From: JBMOMT01 sp049324835
Lineage (GTDB): Bacteria > Chloroflexota > Anaerolineae > CAYNKW01
Length of the DNA stretch: 64,000 bases
Assembly (NCBI GenBank): GCA_049324835.1
Contig: JBMOMT010000055.1
Span: 62,001-126,000, forward strand
Reading direction: 5' to 3'
This document shows, one piece after another, positions 41,813 to 51,742 of this stretch. Both the position numbers and the translations under genes were made by a program. The notes below the pieces were generated by a model that had not been told where the DNA came from, searched no databases, and saw only the letters and a list, made by a program, of their open reading frames with translations. Every line of letters begins with the position of its first letter. The first letter of the stretch is position 1.

Positions 41813-44800
41813 CTTTTTTCTCCTTTGCGGATCGAACGAGTCCATGTCACCAGACCAGCCATCACCAGCGGCAGGGCGGCTGCGCCGCCGCAAAAACCGC
41901 CGCCCGACGGTTCCGGCGTGGGCGTGGCTGGCGCGGCATCCGCGGCGGTGGCGGTCGGTTCCGGGGTGGCTGTGGATGGCCTCTCGGCCAGCGTGGGGAT
42001 TTCCGTCGGCTCTGGCGTGGGCGTGGGCGGCAGGGCCGTGGGCCGGGGTCTGGGCGTGGCCGTCGGCGGGGCGGGTGTGGCGGCAGCCGTCGGCACCGGC
42101 TGCGGCGGCTGGCCGCTCAGGTCGAGGCGGTAGACGCCTTCGCCTTCGGTGGCGGCATAGAGGTGGGCGCCGTCGGCGGTGAAGGCCAGCTCGTTGACGG
42201 CGCGGGTGCGCAGGCCGGTGTTGACCGGCAGCCAGGTGGCGCCGCCGTCGGTGGAGCGATAGACGCCGCTAAAGCGGTCGGCGGCGAACATGACCTGGGG
42301 ATCGGTGGGATCCAGGATCACGTCGGAGAGCATGGCCTCCGGGTTCATGCCGGCAGAGGCGGGCTGCCAGGTAGCGCCGCCGTCGGCGCTGCGGTAGAGC
42401 CCGGCAAAGGCCAACCCGGCGAAAAGCATGTCCGGCTCGGTGGGATGCACCATCACGGCCAGGACCGACGGTTCGCCCGGCAGGCCCTGGTTGATCGCCG
42501 TCCAGCTCGCGCCGCCGTCGGACGTTTTGAGCAGGCCGTGGTTGCCGGTGGCGGCGTAAACCGTCTGCGGGTCGCGGGGATGCACGGCCAGGGCGGTCAC
42601 GTTGGCATCCTGCGAGACCGCGTCGTTGGCGGCGCGCCAGGTGCTGCCGCCGTCGTGAGAGACGAAAACCCCGGCGGCGGGCATGCGGTCGTCAAAGGTG
42701 CCGGCCGAGTAATAGGCCGAGGCGCCGGCATACACGGTGTCCGGATCGGAGGGGGCAAAAACGATGGCCCGCCAGCTCATACCATCGCCGAGACCACGGC
42801 TCACCGCCCGCCACGTTTGCCCGGCGTCGCGGCTCTCCAGCAGCACGCCGTTCCAGTTGTTGGCGGCCAGCACGTGTCGGCGACCTGCCCTGAGCCCGGT
42901 CGAAGGGTCGGCAGGATCGACGGCCACGACGTACCACTCCATCGAAAAGGCGGGCGGTGTGCTGAGGCCGATCCAGTCGCTGCCGCCGTCGCCGCTGACG
43001 AAAAGGCCGCTGCGGGCGGCGGCATAGACGCGGCCGCTGGCCGGATCGACGGCGATATCACGCACCTGGGCGCCGGTATAGCCCGCGCTGGCCACAGCCC
43101 AGGTGCGGCCGCCGTCGGTGCTGACGAAATTGCCGCCGCCGTATTCGTTGGCAAAGATGCGGTTCGCATCGCGGGGATCGACCTGAAAGTCGATGGGGAA
43201 ACCGGCGCGCACGCCCGGCGGGCCCCAGCCATCCTCCCCTTCGGAGACGCGTAACCAGGTGCGGCCGCCGTCGCCGCTGCGATAGACAGCCCCCGAGCTG
43301 CCGGCGTAGGCGATGGCCGGATCGGAAGCGGCAAACTCGACGGCGTTGATGTTGTCGCCGTGCAGCACCTGTTGCCAGGATACGCCGCCGTCGGTGGTGA
43401 GGTAGACGCCGTTGCCCTGGTCGTACTGGTTGTTGCCCGCGCCGGCCAGCAACACGTCGGGGTTGTGCGGGTGCATGAACAGCGTGCCGACGTACAGGTT
43501 GTCCAGGCCGTCGTTGGCGTGGGCCCAGGTGGCGCCGCCGTCGGTGCTTTTGAGCACGCCTTCGCCGCCGGGTGTGCCCTTGGCCGGCTCCGAGTTGGCC
43601 GCTTCGCGGTCGAAAATGCCGGTGGAAAGGTAGAGCACGTCTGGGTCGCGGGGGTCGATGAACACGTAACGGGCCAGGTTGTCGCCGCGCCAGATGGGCG
43701 CCCAGTTCTGGCCGCCGTCGATGGTTTTATAGACCACGCCGCCGGTCATGTCGAACTCGCGGCCGTTGCGCGGCTCGCCGGCCCACACCCAACTGGAAAG
43801 CTCTGCCGCCGCATAGACGACGTCCGGGTTTTGGGGATCGACCGAGATGCCGCGAAAGGTGATGCCCTCACGCTCGACGACGCCGTTGTCCATGCGGCTC
43901 CAGCTCTGTCCGGCGTCGGTGGATTTGTAGATGCCGCGCACGTTCTGCGTGCCCACCCAGAGGGTATTATCGTCGTGGGGGTCGATGGTCAGGCAAAAGA
44001 CGGGGATGGCATCGCCCGATTCGCCGGTGCGGGTGGTGATGCCCTCGTTGGAAGGAAACCAGGTCTGGCCGCCGTCGGTGCTTTTAAAGACGCCAGCCCA
44101 GGCGTCGGTGACGTACAGGGTGTCGGGATCGTCGGAGCGCATGCGGATGTCGTAGCCCAGGCCGCCCAGAGGCCCGCCGGTGCGCACCCAGGTGAGACGC
44201 GGATCGGGCGTGGGGGTGGGGGGCGGCGGCGGGCCATAGACGACGATGTCGTCCACGTAGGCCAGCGTGTCGTCCAGCGTCTCGAAGGCAAAAGAGCCAA
44301 AGAGCAGCGGGTCGGGATCGGTGTATTCCCATTCGAGTTGGCCGTTCACCGTGAAGCGCAGGGTATCACCCTGGCCGGCGATCTCGACGGCGTGCCAGGT
44401 GCCCATCTCGTGAGAAACGCTGCTCGCCGCCAGGCCGTCGATGAAGGTATCGGGCCAGTACTGTTTGGATAGATTGGAGCTGCCCTGGTGAAAGCCGATG
44501 TAGTAACGCCCCTCGTTGTTGAGGCGGTAGACCAGGTGGATGGCGCCGCGGAGGAGCTTGAGCCGGAATTGAACGCGGAAATCGCCGCCAAAAGTGACGT
44601 TCGGGCGGGCCCAGTGGTGGCCGTCACCGGCCAGAACGGCGTTGCCGTCTTCCTGTATCACCTGCCAACCGGGGTCCAGTTGCCAGTCCTCGGCCTGGGT
44701 GGCGTCGAAAGTCTCTTGATACAGCATGGCCTCGCCGGGAGCCTGGGCCAGTGAAGCGAGTGGGGCGCTCAACAGAGCGATGCCCAGCCCAAATGCAAGG

Positions 44801-44832
44801 GCCAGGCCAGGAACGAGTGTACGTTTCGTCAT
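41809..44832 (-). CDS. Asp-box (BNR/sortilin-like) beta-propeller surface protein with Cys-containing C-terminal sorting-like tail
   Basis: A 1007-aa exported protein. Signal peptide ends near ASLAQA. A LamG/DUF1080-like domain (about residues 35-205) is followed by a propeller with 13 Asp-box motifs of form S-x-D-x-G-x-x-W (STDGGQTW, STDAGQSW, TTDGGVSW and so on), as in sialidases and VPS10/xyloglucanases. A Thr/Pro-rich spacer of about 80 residues follows. The end is GGGFCGGAAALPLVMAGLVT and TWTRSIRKGEKR: a short Gly/Cys motif, a hydrophobic helix and a basic tail, like known tripartite C-terminal sorting signals. The ATG at 44832 follows GGAGG. Catalytic sialidase arginines are not evident. 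Confidence 0.88.
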   Translation of the reverse strand: MTKRTLVPGLALAFGLGIALLSAPLASLAQAPGEAMLYQETFDATQAEDWQLDPGWQVIQEDGNAVLAGDGHHWARPNVTFGGDFRVQFRLKLLRGAIHLVYRLNNEGRYYIGFHQGSSNLSKQYWPDTFIDGLAASSVSHEMGTWHAVEIAGQGDTLRFTVNGQLEWEYTDPDPLLFGSFAFETLDDTLAYVDDIVVYGPPPPPTPTPDPRLTWVRTGGPLGGLGYDIRMRSDDPDTLYVTDAWAGVFKSTDGGQTWFPSNEGITTRTGESGDAIPVFCLTIDPHDDNTLWVGTQNVRGIYKSTDAGQSWSRMDNGVVEREGITFRGISVDPQNPDVVYAAAELSSWVWAGEPRNGREFDMTGGVVYKTIDGGQNWAPIWRGDNLARYVFIDPRDPDVLYLSTGIFDREAANSEPAKGTPGGEGVLKSTDGGATWAHANDGLDNLYVGTLFMHPHNPDVLLAGAGNNQYDQGNGVYLTTDGGVSWQQVLHGDNINAVEFAASDPAIAYAGSSGAVYRSGDGGRTWLRVSEGEDGWGPPGVRAGFPIDFQVDPRDANRIFANEYGGGNFVSTDGGRTWAVASAGYTGAQVRDIAVDPASGRVYAAARSGLFVSGDGGSDWIGLSTPPAFSMEWYVVAVDPADPSTGLRAGRRHVLAANNWNGVLLESRDAGQTWRAVSRGLGDGMSWRAIVFAPSDPDTVYAGASAYYSAGTFDDRMPAAGVFVSHDGGSTWRAANDAVSQDANVTALAVHPRDPQTVYAATGNHGLLKTSDGGASWTAINQGLPGEPSVLAVMVHPTEPDMLFAGLAFAGLYRSADGGATWQPASAGMNPEAMLSDVILDPTDPQVMFAADRFSGVYRSTDGGATWLPVNTGLRTRAVNELAFTADGAHLYAATEGEGVYRLDLSGQPPQPVPTAAATPAPPTATPRPRPTALPPTPTPEPTEIPTLAERPSTATPEPTATAADAAPATPTPEPSGGGFCGGAAALPLVMAGLVTWTRSIRKGEKR

Positions 44833-44876
44833 CTTGCCTCCGCTGGGAGCTGTGGCAGGGTGAGGGTTGTTTGGGC

Positions 44877-45881
44877 TCAATCCGGTTCGTGGCCGGGATG
44901 GATCGTCAGTTGATCCAGGTCGCGCACGGTGACAAAGGGCACGTAACCCCTGGCCTGGGATTTGGCATAGGCGTCGTCCACACAGGCCGGGGTGGTGGCG
45001 TAATCTATGGTGAGTACCAGCTTGCCGGCATTTTTAAAGCGGTCGAGATTGTTTTCCATCTCGGCGGTGACGTCCGGCGGGGTCGGCTGGTCATCGGCAT
45101 CGTAACCGTAATAGATGTCTTCCTGGCCGATGCCGTCGACGCTTTCCAGATAGTTCGGGATCAGGTCTGCCAGTTCGGGAGCGTTCTGGGGAAAGATAAA
45201 GAAATCGGGGTCTCGGGTGCGAGCGTGGGCGCGGATGGCGGCCACGAAATCGGCCATTTCCTGGGCAGCGGTAGCCCGGCCCTGATCGGTGTAATACTGG
45301 TAGGCGTCGATGATGTCCAGGTAGGCGCCATCGAAACCGGCATCCAGCAGACGATCGGTGTAGCTAAAGACGATACTCTGCCATTCAGAATCCCAATAGT
45401 GCACTTTGTAGTTGCCCGCCCAATCGGGGTTCTGCTCGTCCAGCCAGGCCGGGTTTCCCGGTTGCCAGCCGTCTTGCCAGTAAAAGCGATAGTCCTCAGC
45501 CTCGCCGATGCTCATGTAGGCCAGCACGATCTTGGCCCCACCGGGGCTGTGTTGGAGGGCTTCGATCTGGGCAGCGGTAAAGGCCGTATCGTCGCTGCCA
45601 TCGGCAGAATAGTCCATCACAACGAGGTCGTAGGCCGTATCGCCAACGGCGTCCAGGTCCAGGTCTTGAAGCTGATACAGGAAATCGTTCACGTTCAACG
45701 GGTTGGGTTGGGCCAGAGGAGTAAAGGCTTTCAGGATAAGCGGCAAAAAGATCCAGTTCGTTGGCTCCCATTCTTCGGTGGCGTCGGGCGCAGGGGGCGG
45801 CGCCAGGGCGATCATCCTTGTGGACGGCCACAGCAGAGCCAGGCCCAAAACAAACGCTGCAAAACCCAAGCGAGCTTTCAC
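44877..45881 (-). CDS. MJ1477/TM1410 (GH114-like) putative glycoside hydrolase, exported
   Basis: A 334-aa exported protein with GTG start at 45881 behind GAGGTG. Signal region at residues 1-27, then the WIFLPLILKAF motif at residues about 43-53, unusually near the N terminus. A TIM-barrel-like domain follows with features of the endo-alpha-1,4-polygalactosaminidase group: YDLVVMDYS, KIVLAYMSIGEAEDYRFYW, the W-rich loop NPAWLDEQNPDW, GFDGAYLDIIDAYQYY and DFFIFPQNAPEL. The Asp residues of DYS and YLDIID match expected catalytic positions. It heads the run of four exported-protein genes ending with the cytochrome. Confidence 0.88.
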   Translation of the reverse strand: MKARLGFAAFVLGLALLWPSTRMIALAPPPAPDATEEWEPTNWIFLPLILKAFTPLAQPNPLNVNDFLYQLQDLDLDAVGDTAYDLVVMDYSADGSDDTAFTAAQIEALQHSPGGAKIVLAYMSIGEAEDYRFYWQDGWQPGNPAWLDEQNPDWAGNYKVHYWDSEWQSIVFSYTDRLLDAGFDGAYLDIIDAYQYYTDQGRATAAQEMADFVAAIRAHARTRDPDFFIFPQNAPELADLIPNYLESVDGIGQEDIYYGYDADDQPTPPDVTAEMENNLDRFKNAGKLVLTIDYATTPACVDDAYAKSQARGYVPFVTVRDLDQLTIHPGHEPD

Positions 45882-45945
45882 TTTTCACCTCGCAAAAGAG
45901 GGCGCGTCTCTCGAAACACGATCGGGCGGAAGAGCTTGCAGTATC

Positions 45946-45954
45946 ATTTTACCA
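45946..45954 (-). promoter_or_regulatory. Extended -10 promoter for exported-protein operon
   Basis: Minus-strand TGG-TAAAAT within TGTGGTAAAAT, about 65 bases before the GTG at 45881. A possible -35 (TTTACC, 45976-45971) lies 19 bases away. It belongs to the TGTGG-TATAAT type seen elsewhere in the window. Confidence 0.45.
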
Positions 45955-46024
45955 CATTTGCCCCAAAATGGGTAAAGGCTTGTAACTGCCTCACGAGGCT
46001 TTGCCTCAAACCGACAAGTTTGTC

Positions 46025-46071
46025 TCACCGCAGAGATTTGCTGTTTTTTCTCCGCGTGCTCGGCGGTGAAG
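46025..46071. repeat. Dispersed CACCGCAGAG-type imperfect inverted repeat (copy 3)
   Basis: TCACCGCAGAGATTTG at the left and TCCGCGTGCTCGGCGGTGAA at the right form an imperfect inverted repeat around a T-run. It is related to the copies at 33531 and 38024 and lies in the 379-base gap 45882-46260 upstream of the exported-protein operon. Confidence 0.6.
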
Positions 46072-46204
46072 TGTTGCTCTGTTTGTAAGGAATTTGTCCC
46101 CTCAAGGAGTTCAGCCTACCCTGCCGCAGGCTAAAATCGTTCATCCTGTCCCACAATCTAGCCGACCGGACGCTGGCGAATCGACAAATGGCGGCAGTGT
46201 AGGC

Positions 46205-46221
46205 GCACGGCATTGCCGTGC
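46205..46221. repeat. REP-like palindrome
   Basis: GCACGGC-ATT-GCCGTGC, a perfect 7-bp stem with a 3-base loop, extended by flanking G/C pairs, lies 40 bases after the stop of the AlbA_2 gene. It is similar in design (short GC stem, 3-base loop) to the palindrome at 6572. Confidence 0.6.
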
Positions 46222-46260
46222 CCAAGAGCCTGCGGGAGGCTGAGCAGTTACGTATGGTGG

Positions 46261-47631
<1,371 letters not shown>

Positions 47632-47670
47632 GAATCGGGCGCCTCTCGTTTCAGCCTGCCTGATGCAGCT

Positions 47671-47699
47671 ATTATAGCTGTGAGTCTGGCAACTGTCAA
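47671..47699 (-). promoter_or_regulatory. Perfect consensus promoter for the AlbA_2 gene
   Basis: Minus-strand TTGACA (47699-47694), 17-base spacer, TATAAT (47676-47671). The predicted start is about 35 bases before the ATG at 47631. No operator-like repeat was noted around it. Confidence 0.85.
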
Positions 47700-47756
47700 T
47701 AGTTTCAGCGCCAGAGGGGGAATCCGGGCGGCCTGGTACGTGAGGATACAGCCTGT

Positions 47757-47785
47757 TTGTCTTATGCCTGGGGGTGGGGTATAAT
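47757..47785 (+). promoter_or_regulatory. Promoter for the PrsW-led seven-gene operon
   Basis: TTGTCT (47757-47762), 17-base spacer, TATAAT (47780-47785) preceded by TGGGG. It rules out translation from in-frame codons upstream of about 47792 and so supports the TTG start at 47831. Confidence 0.75.
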
Positions 47786-47830
47786 TGTCACCGTTACCAA
47801 GAACCCATCGATGAGCGTGAGGAGTTTGGA

Positions 47831-49057
47831 TTGCAACGTTTCCCTTTCAGTTGGCGGGCCGGTGCGGCCCTGATCGGTGGCCTGGGTCTGATGGCCGGTG
47901 GTCTGGGGAGCGCCGTGGCTTGTCTTTTCCTCATCCTGCTTGCTCCAGAGAGCAGCGCTCCCCTGGCGAGCGTGACGAGTGTCGCCAGTCTGGCGGTGCT
48001 GGGTCTGGGTTTGGGGTTGCCGTTGTTTTGGCACGGCCTTCGAGCCTGGCAGGGCCACCGCGACACCCCCTTTGCCCCGCCTCGCGCCGCGGTTCTGGCG
48101 CTGATCTATGTGGCAGCGGTGGGTATCGGTCAGGGTGTGCTTTCGTTTCAACTGAGCCCCCGATTGCTCTTTCCGCCGTTCCACGTGCTGGCCGGCGCGT
48201 TGCCGCCGCTGATCGTGCTGGCTTTTGTGGGCCGTCGCCTCGGACAGGCCGCACGCCGCCGTGAAGTGATCGGGCAGATGGCCAGCGGCGTCGTGATCGG
48301 CGGGGCGGGGGCCATCGTGCTGGTGGGGCTGGCGGCGGTGGGGGTGGCCCTGGCGCTGGGTGTGCTGCTGGCCCTGACGCCCGATGGCTTGCAGTCGATG
48401 CAGTCATTGCTGGAGCAATTGCAGCAGCCGGGCTGGGGGCAAACCCCGGATGACCTCTTGTCGCTGCTCTTTACGCCGCTCGGCATGGTGGGCCTGTTGC
48501 TGGTGGTGGTGATCGTCGGGCCGCTGGTCGAGGAAATGCTCAAGCCGGTGGGTGTGCTGTTCATCCGCCGCCGTCCCGACAAAGCGACCGCGTTTCTGTG
48601 GGGCGTGGCGGGCGCGGCGGCCTTTGCCGCCGCCGAGGGTATGCTCAACGGCTCGGTGTCGCTGGAAGCCTGGTTGATAGTGATCGTCATGCGTATCGGC
48701 ACGGCGCTCATCCATTGCCTGGGTGGTGGTCTGGTGGGTTTGGGCTGGTACGCACTGCGCACAGCCCACCGGCCCTGGCGTGCGCTCGGCCTGTACCTGG
48801 CGGCGGCGACGCTGCACGGCACCTGGAATCTGGTCACGCTGGGCATCAGTGGCACAGCGCTTGGCCTGGAGACGTTGGGCGAGACAGTGGTGGGCCTGGG
48901 TATGTTGTCGCTGATTGGGGTGCTGGCGCTGCTCTTCCTGGCGAGCGTGGCCGGGCTGGGCTGGCTGGTGCACTGGCTGGCAGCGGATGTACGAGCCGCA
49001 TCGGCTGCGTCTGACCCAAACACGAAAACCCGTCCGCAAATTCTCGGAACGGGCTGA
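47831..49057 (+). CDS. PrsW-family intramembrane glutamic-type protease
   Basis: About 408 aa with around nine membrane helices. The conserved PrsW motifs are visible: VEEMLKPVGVLF (E-E-x(3)-K), LWGVAGAAAFAAAEGMLNG (second glutamate), and IGTALIHCLGGGLVGLGW (conserved His). In Firmicutes PrsW cleaves anti-sigma factors; the partner here is unknown. The TTG start at 47831 has TGAGGAG 7 bases upstream. The downstream lipoprotein starts 9 bases after the stop, and another intramembrane protease (site-2 type) lies in the same operon. Confidence 0.88.
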   Translation: MQRFPFSWRAGAALIGGLGLMAGGLGSAVACLFLILLAPESSAPLASVTSVASLAVLGLGLGLPLFWHGLRAWQGHRDTPFAPPRAAVLALIYVAAVGIGQGVLSFQLSPRLLFPPFHVLAGALPPLIVLAFVGRRLGQAARRREVIGQMASGVVIGGAGAIVLVGLAAVGVALALGVLLALTPDGLQSMQSLLEQLQQPGWGQTPDDLLSLLFTPLGMVGLLLVVVIVGPLVEEMLKPVGVLFIRRRPDKATAFLWGVAGAAAFAAAEGMLNGSVSLEAWLIVIVMRIGTALIHCLGGGLVGLGWYALRTAHRPWRALGLYLAAATLHGTWNLVTLGISGTALGLETLGETVVGLGMLSLIGVLALLFLASVAGLGWLVHWLAADVRAASAASDPNTKTRPQILGTG

Positions 49058-49066
49058 GAGGACAAG

Positions 49067-49726
49067 ATGGTGAAAAGAAGGGATGTTCTGATCCTGGCAG
49101 TGGCTTGTTTGGTGATGCTGGCGTTGGCCGCCTGCGATGGCAAATCCCAAGATGAGCTCAGTTACACCGCTCCGTTCGAGATCGCAGTCACGGCGGGCAA
49201 TTTTTTGCCCGGCGCTGAACTGCAATACGTGGGGCTCACGCCGGACAACCGGGCCGAGGTGTCCATCGAGGGGCAGCGCGCGCTCAAACAAAAGGCCGAC
49301 TCTCTTTCCTGGGAAGGTGAGATCGGCCAGGGGGTATGGTTGGAGCTGGATTTGCGGGTGTTGTGGTACGATGAGGCCACCTTGCACGTGGGCGGCACCG
49401 CCCAAGTGACCGTGTCGGGCATCCATTCGCTGGCCGATAGCCTGCCGCAAGAAGCGCCGCTGACCCTGGGCAACGCGCCGGTGGCCTATACGGTCAAAAA
49501 GGGCGAGCGTATCCCCGGTACACTGTTGACCTACCAGGGCAAAACGGACGAAGGGGCGCAACTGGGCGGCACCGACGACTATCCTTTCCGCAAGGGCGGC
49601 GATTCCATCGTGTGGAGCGGGCGCATCAAAGACAACGTCTGGCTGCGCCTGGACGTGCGGCTGGGCGTTTATACCGATGCCACGATGGCCGCGGCCGGGC
49701 TGGCCTCGCTCTGGATCGTGCCATAG
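49067..49726 (+). CDS. Lipoprotein with two tandem homologous domains
   Basis: A 219-aa lipoprotein; signal with lipobox LALAAC near residue 23. The mature part is an internal duplication of about 75 residues. The first copy runs GNFLPGAELQYVGLTPD ... DSLSWEGEIGQGVWLELDLRV; the second runs GERIPGTLLTYQGKTDE ... DSIVWSGRIKDNVWLRLDVRL. Both copies end with a -L-x-V-x-x-Y-(D/T)-(E/D)-A-T pattern and an ALA-type strand. No known family recognised. The location between two intramembrane proteases suggests an envelope role, possibly as a substrate or regulator. Confidence 0.8.
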   Translation: MVKRRDVLILAVACLVMLALAACDGKSQDELSYTAPFEIAVTAGNFLPGAELQYVGLTPDNRAEVSIEGQRALKQKADSLSWEGEIGQGVWLELDLRVLWYDEATLHVGGTAQVTVSGIHSLADSLPQEAPLTLGNAPVAYTVKKGERIPGTLLTYQGKTDEGAQLGGTDDYPFRKGGDSIVWSGRIKDNVWLRLDVRLGVYTDATMAAAGLASLWIVP

Positions 49727-49749
49727 AACCTGGCTGGAGGAGGTGAGAC

Positions 49750-50505
49750 ATGGCGGTCATTGAACCCAAAGCGTTTTACTTGAAGGGCAACCGGATCGGT
49801 GTATTGATGATCCACGGCTTTACCGGCTCGCCGGTGGAGCTTTATCCCATGGGCGAATACCTGGCCCAACAGAGATTCACCGTGCTGGGCGTGCGGCTGG
49901 CCGGTCACGGCACCACCCCGGAGGAGCTGGCCCAGACCGGCTGGCCTGACTGGGTTGCTTCGGCGAGAGAAGGACTGGAGCGGCTGCGCGCCGGCTGCGA
50001 ACGGCTCTACGTGGTGGGTTATTCGCTGGGTGGGCTGATCACGTTGCACCTGGCCTCACGCTACGCCATGGACGGCGCGGCCCTGCTGGCGACGCCGCTG
50101 TACAACAAAGACTGGCGTCAGACGCTGGTGCCGTTGGCCAGACCCTTTATCCGCTTCGTCCCCACCGACGGCCCCGAATCGCCCGACTCGGAGGTCAGGG
50201 CGCGTTTCTGGTCTTATAATCGCTGGCCGGTGAGCGCCATTCATCAGGTGCTCAAGTTCATGAAACAGACGCGCCGGGAACTGCCTCAGGTGAGTGTGCC
50301 GCTGCTCATCTTGCACGGCGATCTGGATCAGACCGTGCCGCCGGACTGCCCGCAGGAAATCTACGACCGCACCGCTTCGACCGACAAGGCCGTGATGCGT
50401 TTCGCCAACAGCACCCACTCGCTGCCGCAGGATCACGATCGCGAGCAGGTGTGGCAGAGCGTGAGCCAGTTCATCACCCGGCTGGCGAACGACGCCGGAA
50501 AGTGA
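49750..50505 (+). CDS. Alpha/beta-hydrolase, carboxylesterase Est30-like
   Basis: A 251-aa serine hydrolase. The oxyanion-hole motif MIHGFTGSP is near residue 21, the nucleophile elbow GYSLGG near residue 97, the acid in HGDLDQTVP, and the His in NSTHSLPQDHDRE. This fits the Geobacillus Est30/monoglyceride lipase group. The ATG follows GGAGGAGG. It is cytoplasmic and co-directional in the PrsW operon, 23 bases after the lipoprotein gene. Confidence 0.92.
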   Translation: MAVIEPKAFYLKGNRIGVLMIHGFTGSPVELYPMGEYLAQQRFTVLGVRLAGHGTTPEELAQTGWPDWVASAREGLERLRAGCERLYVVGYSLGGLITLHLASRYAMDGAALLATPLYNKDWRQTLVPLARPFIRFVPTDGPESPDSEVRARFWSYNRWPVSAIHQVLKFMKQTRRELPQVSVPLLILHGDLDQTVPPDCPQEIYDRTASTDKAVMRFANSTHSLPQDHDREQVWQSVSQFITRLANDAGK

Positions 50506-50512
50506 TCTTGAC

Positions 50513-51727
50513 ATGGACTCGAACGATCGGCTTCAGACTCGTACCCAGAGCGCTGAGGAGACCCCAGATGCTCTGACGCTGCAACTCAGGCAGGCGGTGG
50601 CCGACGTCCTGGAGGTCCACGATGTCACCACCGGCGTCGGTGGGGGTTGGGGACGGGCCGCCCGCCCGGAGCGCCCGACTGTGCGCCTGCGAGGGCGGCT
50701 GCTCCTCGAGGCCGAGGCGGCCTATGCTATCGTCGCGGAGCGATTCCAGGCGTTGGGCCACACCGCCTTGCTGCGCCATCAGGACGGCCTGGACGTGATC
50801 TATGCCATGCCTGGCTTGGTGCGTCCCACACCATCCAGGCGATGGGTCAACGTCGCGCTTTTTGCTCTGACGGTCGTCTCGGTGCTCTTTACCGGCGCGG
50901 TAGTTGACTCGGACGCCGAGACGCTCTGGGCGCTTTTGATCGACGGGTTGAGTCACCTCGACAGGGGGTTGCCGGCCGGCATTGCTCTGATGGTGCCGTT
51001 GCTGGCCCACGAGTTCGGCCACTATTTCACCGCCCGTCACTTTGGGCTGCCGGCCACGCTGCCCTATTTCATCCCACTGCCGTTTCCACTCTCGCCGCTG
51101 GGCACCATGGGCGCGGTGATCCGCATGAAAGGCCCCATGCTGAACCGCAAAACGCTGCTCGCCGTGGGGGCCGCCGGCCCGCTGGCCGGTTTCCTGGTCG
51201 CCGTGCCGTTTCTCATCCTGGGGCTGGCTCTCTCACCGGTGGCCGATTTTGATCCCCAGACGGGCCTGGGCATCCCGCAGGCCGGGGTCATGCTGGAGGG
51301 CAACTCGTTGCTCTATGGCGGTCTCAAGCTGCTCATGTTCGGCCAGTGGCTGCCGGGCGGCGGCAAAGACGTGATGCTGCATCCCATTGCCTTTTCTGCC
51401 TGGGCGGCGCTGCTGGTGACGGCCATCAACCTCATCCCTGCCGGGCAACTGGATGGCGGCCACATTGCCTACGCGCTGCTGGGTGAAAAGGCGCGCTGGC
51501 TCACCTGGGCCATGCTGGGCATCACGGCCGCGATGGGGATGGTCTGGCAGGGCTGGTGGCTGTGGGCGCTGCTCATCTGGCTCTTTGGCCAACAACACGC
51601 CGCCCCTCTGGACGATATCACACCACTCACCGCCAGACAGCGGGCGCTGGCGGTTCTGGCATTGGTGGTTTTTGTCCTCACCTTTATTCCCGTCCCGCTG
51701 CAGATCGTCGTGCCGCCCGGCGCGTAG
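50513..51727 (+). CDS. Site-2 protease family (M50) membrane metalloprotease
   Basis: A 404-aa protein. An N-terminal soluble domain of about 110 residues is followed by membrane helices with the zinc site LLAHEFGHYFTARHFG (HExxH) and the second metal motif NLIPAGQLDGGH (N-x(4)-D-G type). The layout matches the plant EGY/bacterial site-2 protease-like group with an N-terminal domain. It starts 7 bases after the esterase gene. Its pairing with PrsW in one operon hints at regulated intramembrane proteolysis. Confidence 0.92.
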   Translation: MDSNDRLQTRTQSAEETPDALTLQLRQAVADVLEVHDVTTGVGGGWGRAARPERPTVRLRGRLLLEAEAAYAIVAERFQALGHTALLRHQDGLDVIYAMPGLVRPTPSRRWVNVALFALTVVSVLFTGAVVDSDAETLWALLIDGLSHLDRGLPAGIALMVPLLAHEFGHYFTARHFGLPATLPYFIPLPFPLSPLGTMGAVIRMKGPMLNRKTLLAVGAAGPLAGFLVAVPFLILGLALSPVADFDPQTGLGIPQAGVMLEGNSLLYGGLKLLMFGQWLPGGGKDVMLHPIAFSAWAALLVTAINLIPAGQLDGGHIAYALLGEKARWLTWAMLGITAAMGMVWQGWWLWALLIWLFGQQHAAPLDDITPLTARQRALAVLALVVFVLTFIPVPLQIVVPPGA

Positions 51728-51742
51728 AGAAAGGATGCCAGG

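Noticed and set aside
41788..43254. Long plus-strand frame rich in Gly/Val/Arg opposite the Asp-box protein
   Set aside because: Antisense of repeated Asp-box codons; no ribosome-binding site or domain.
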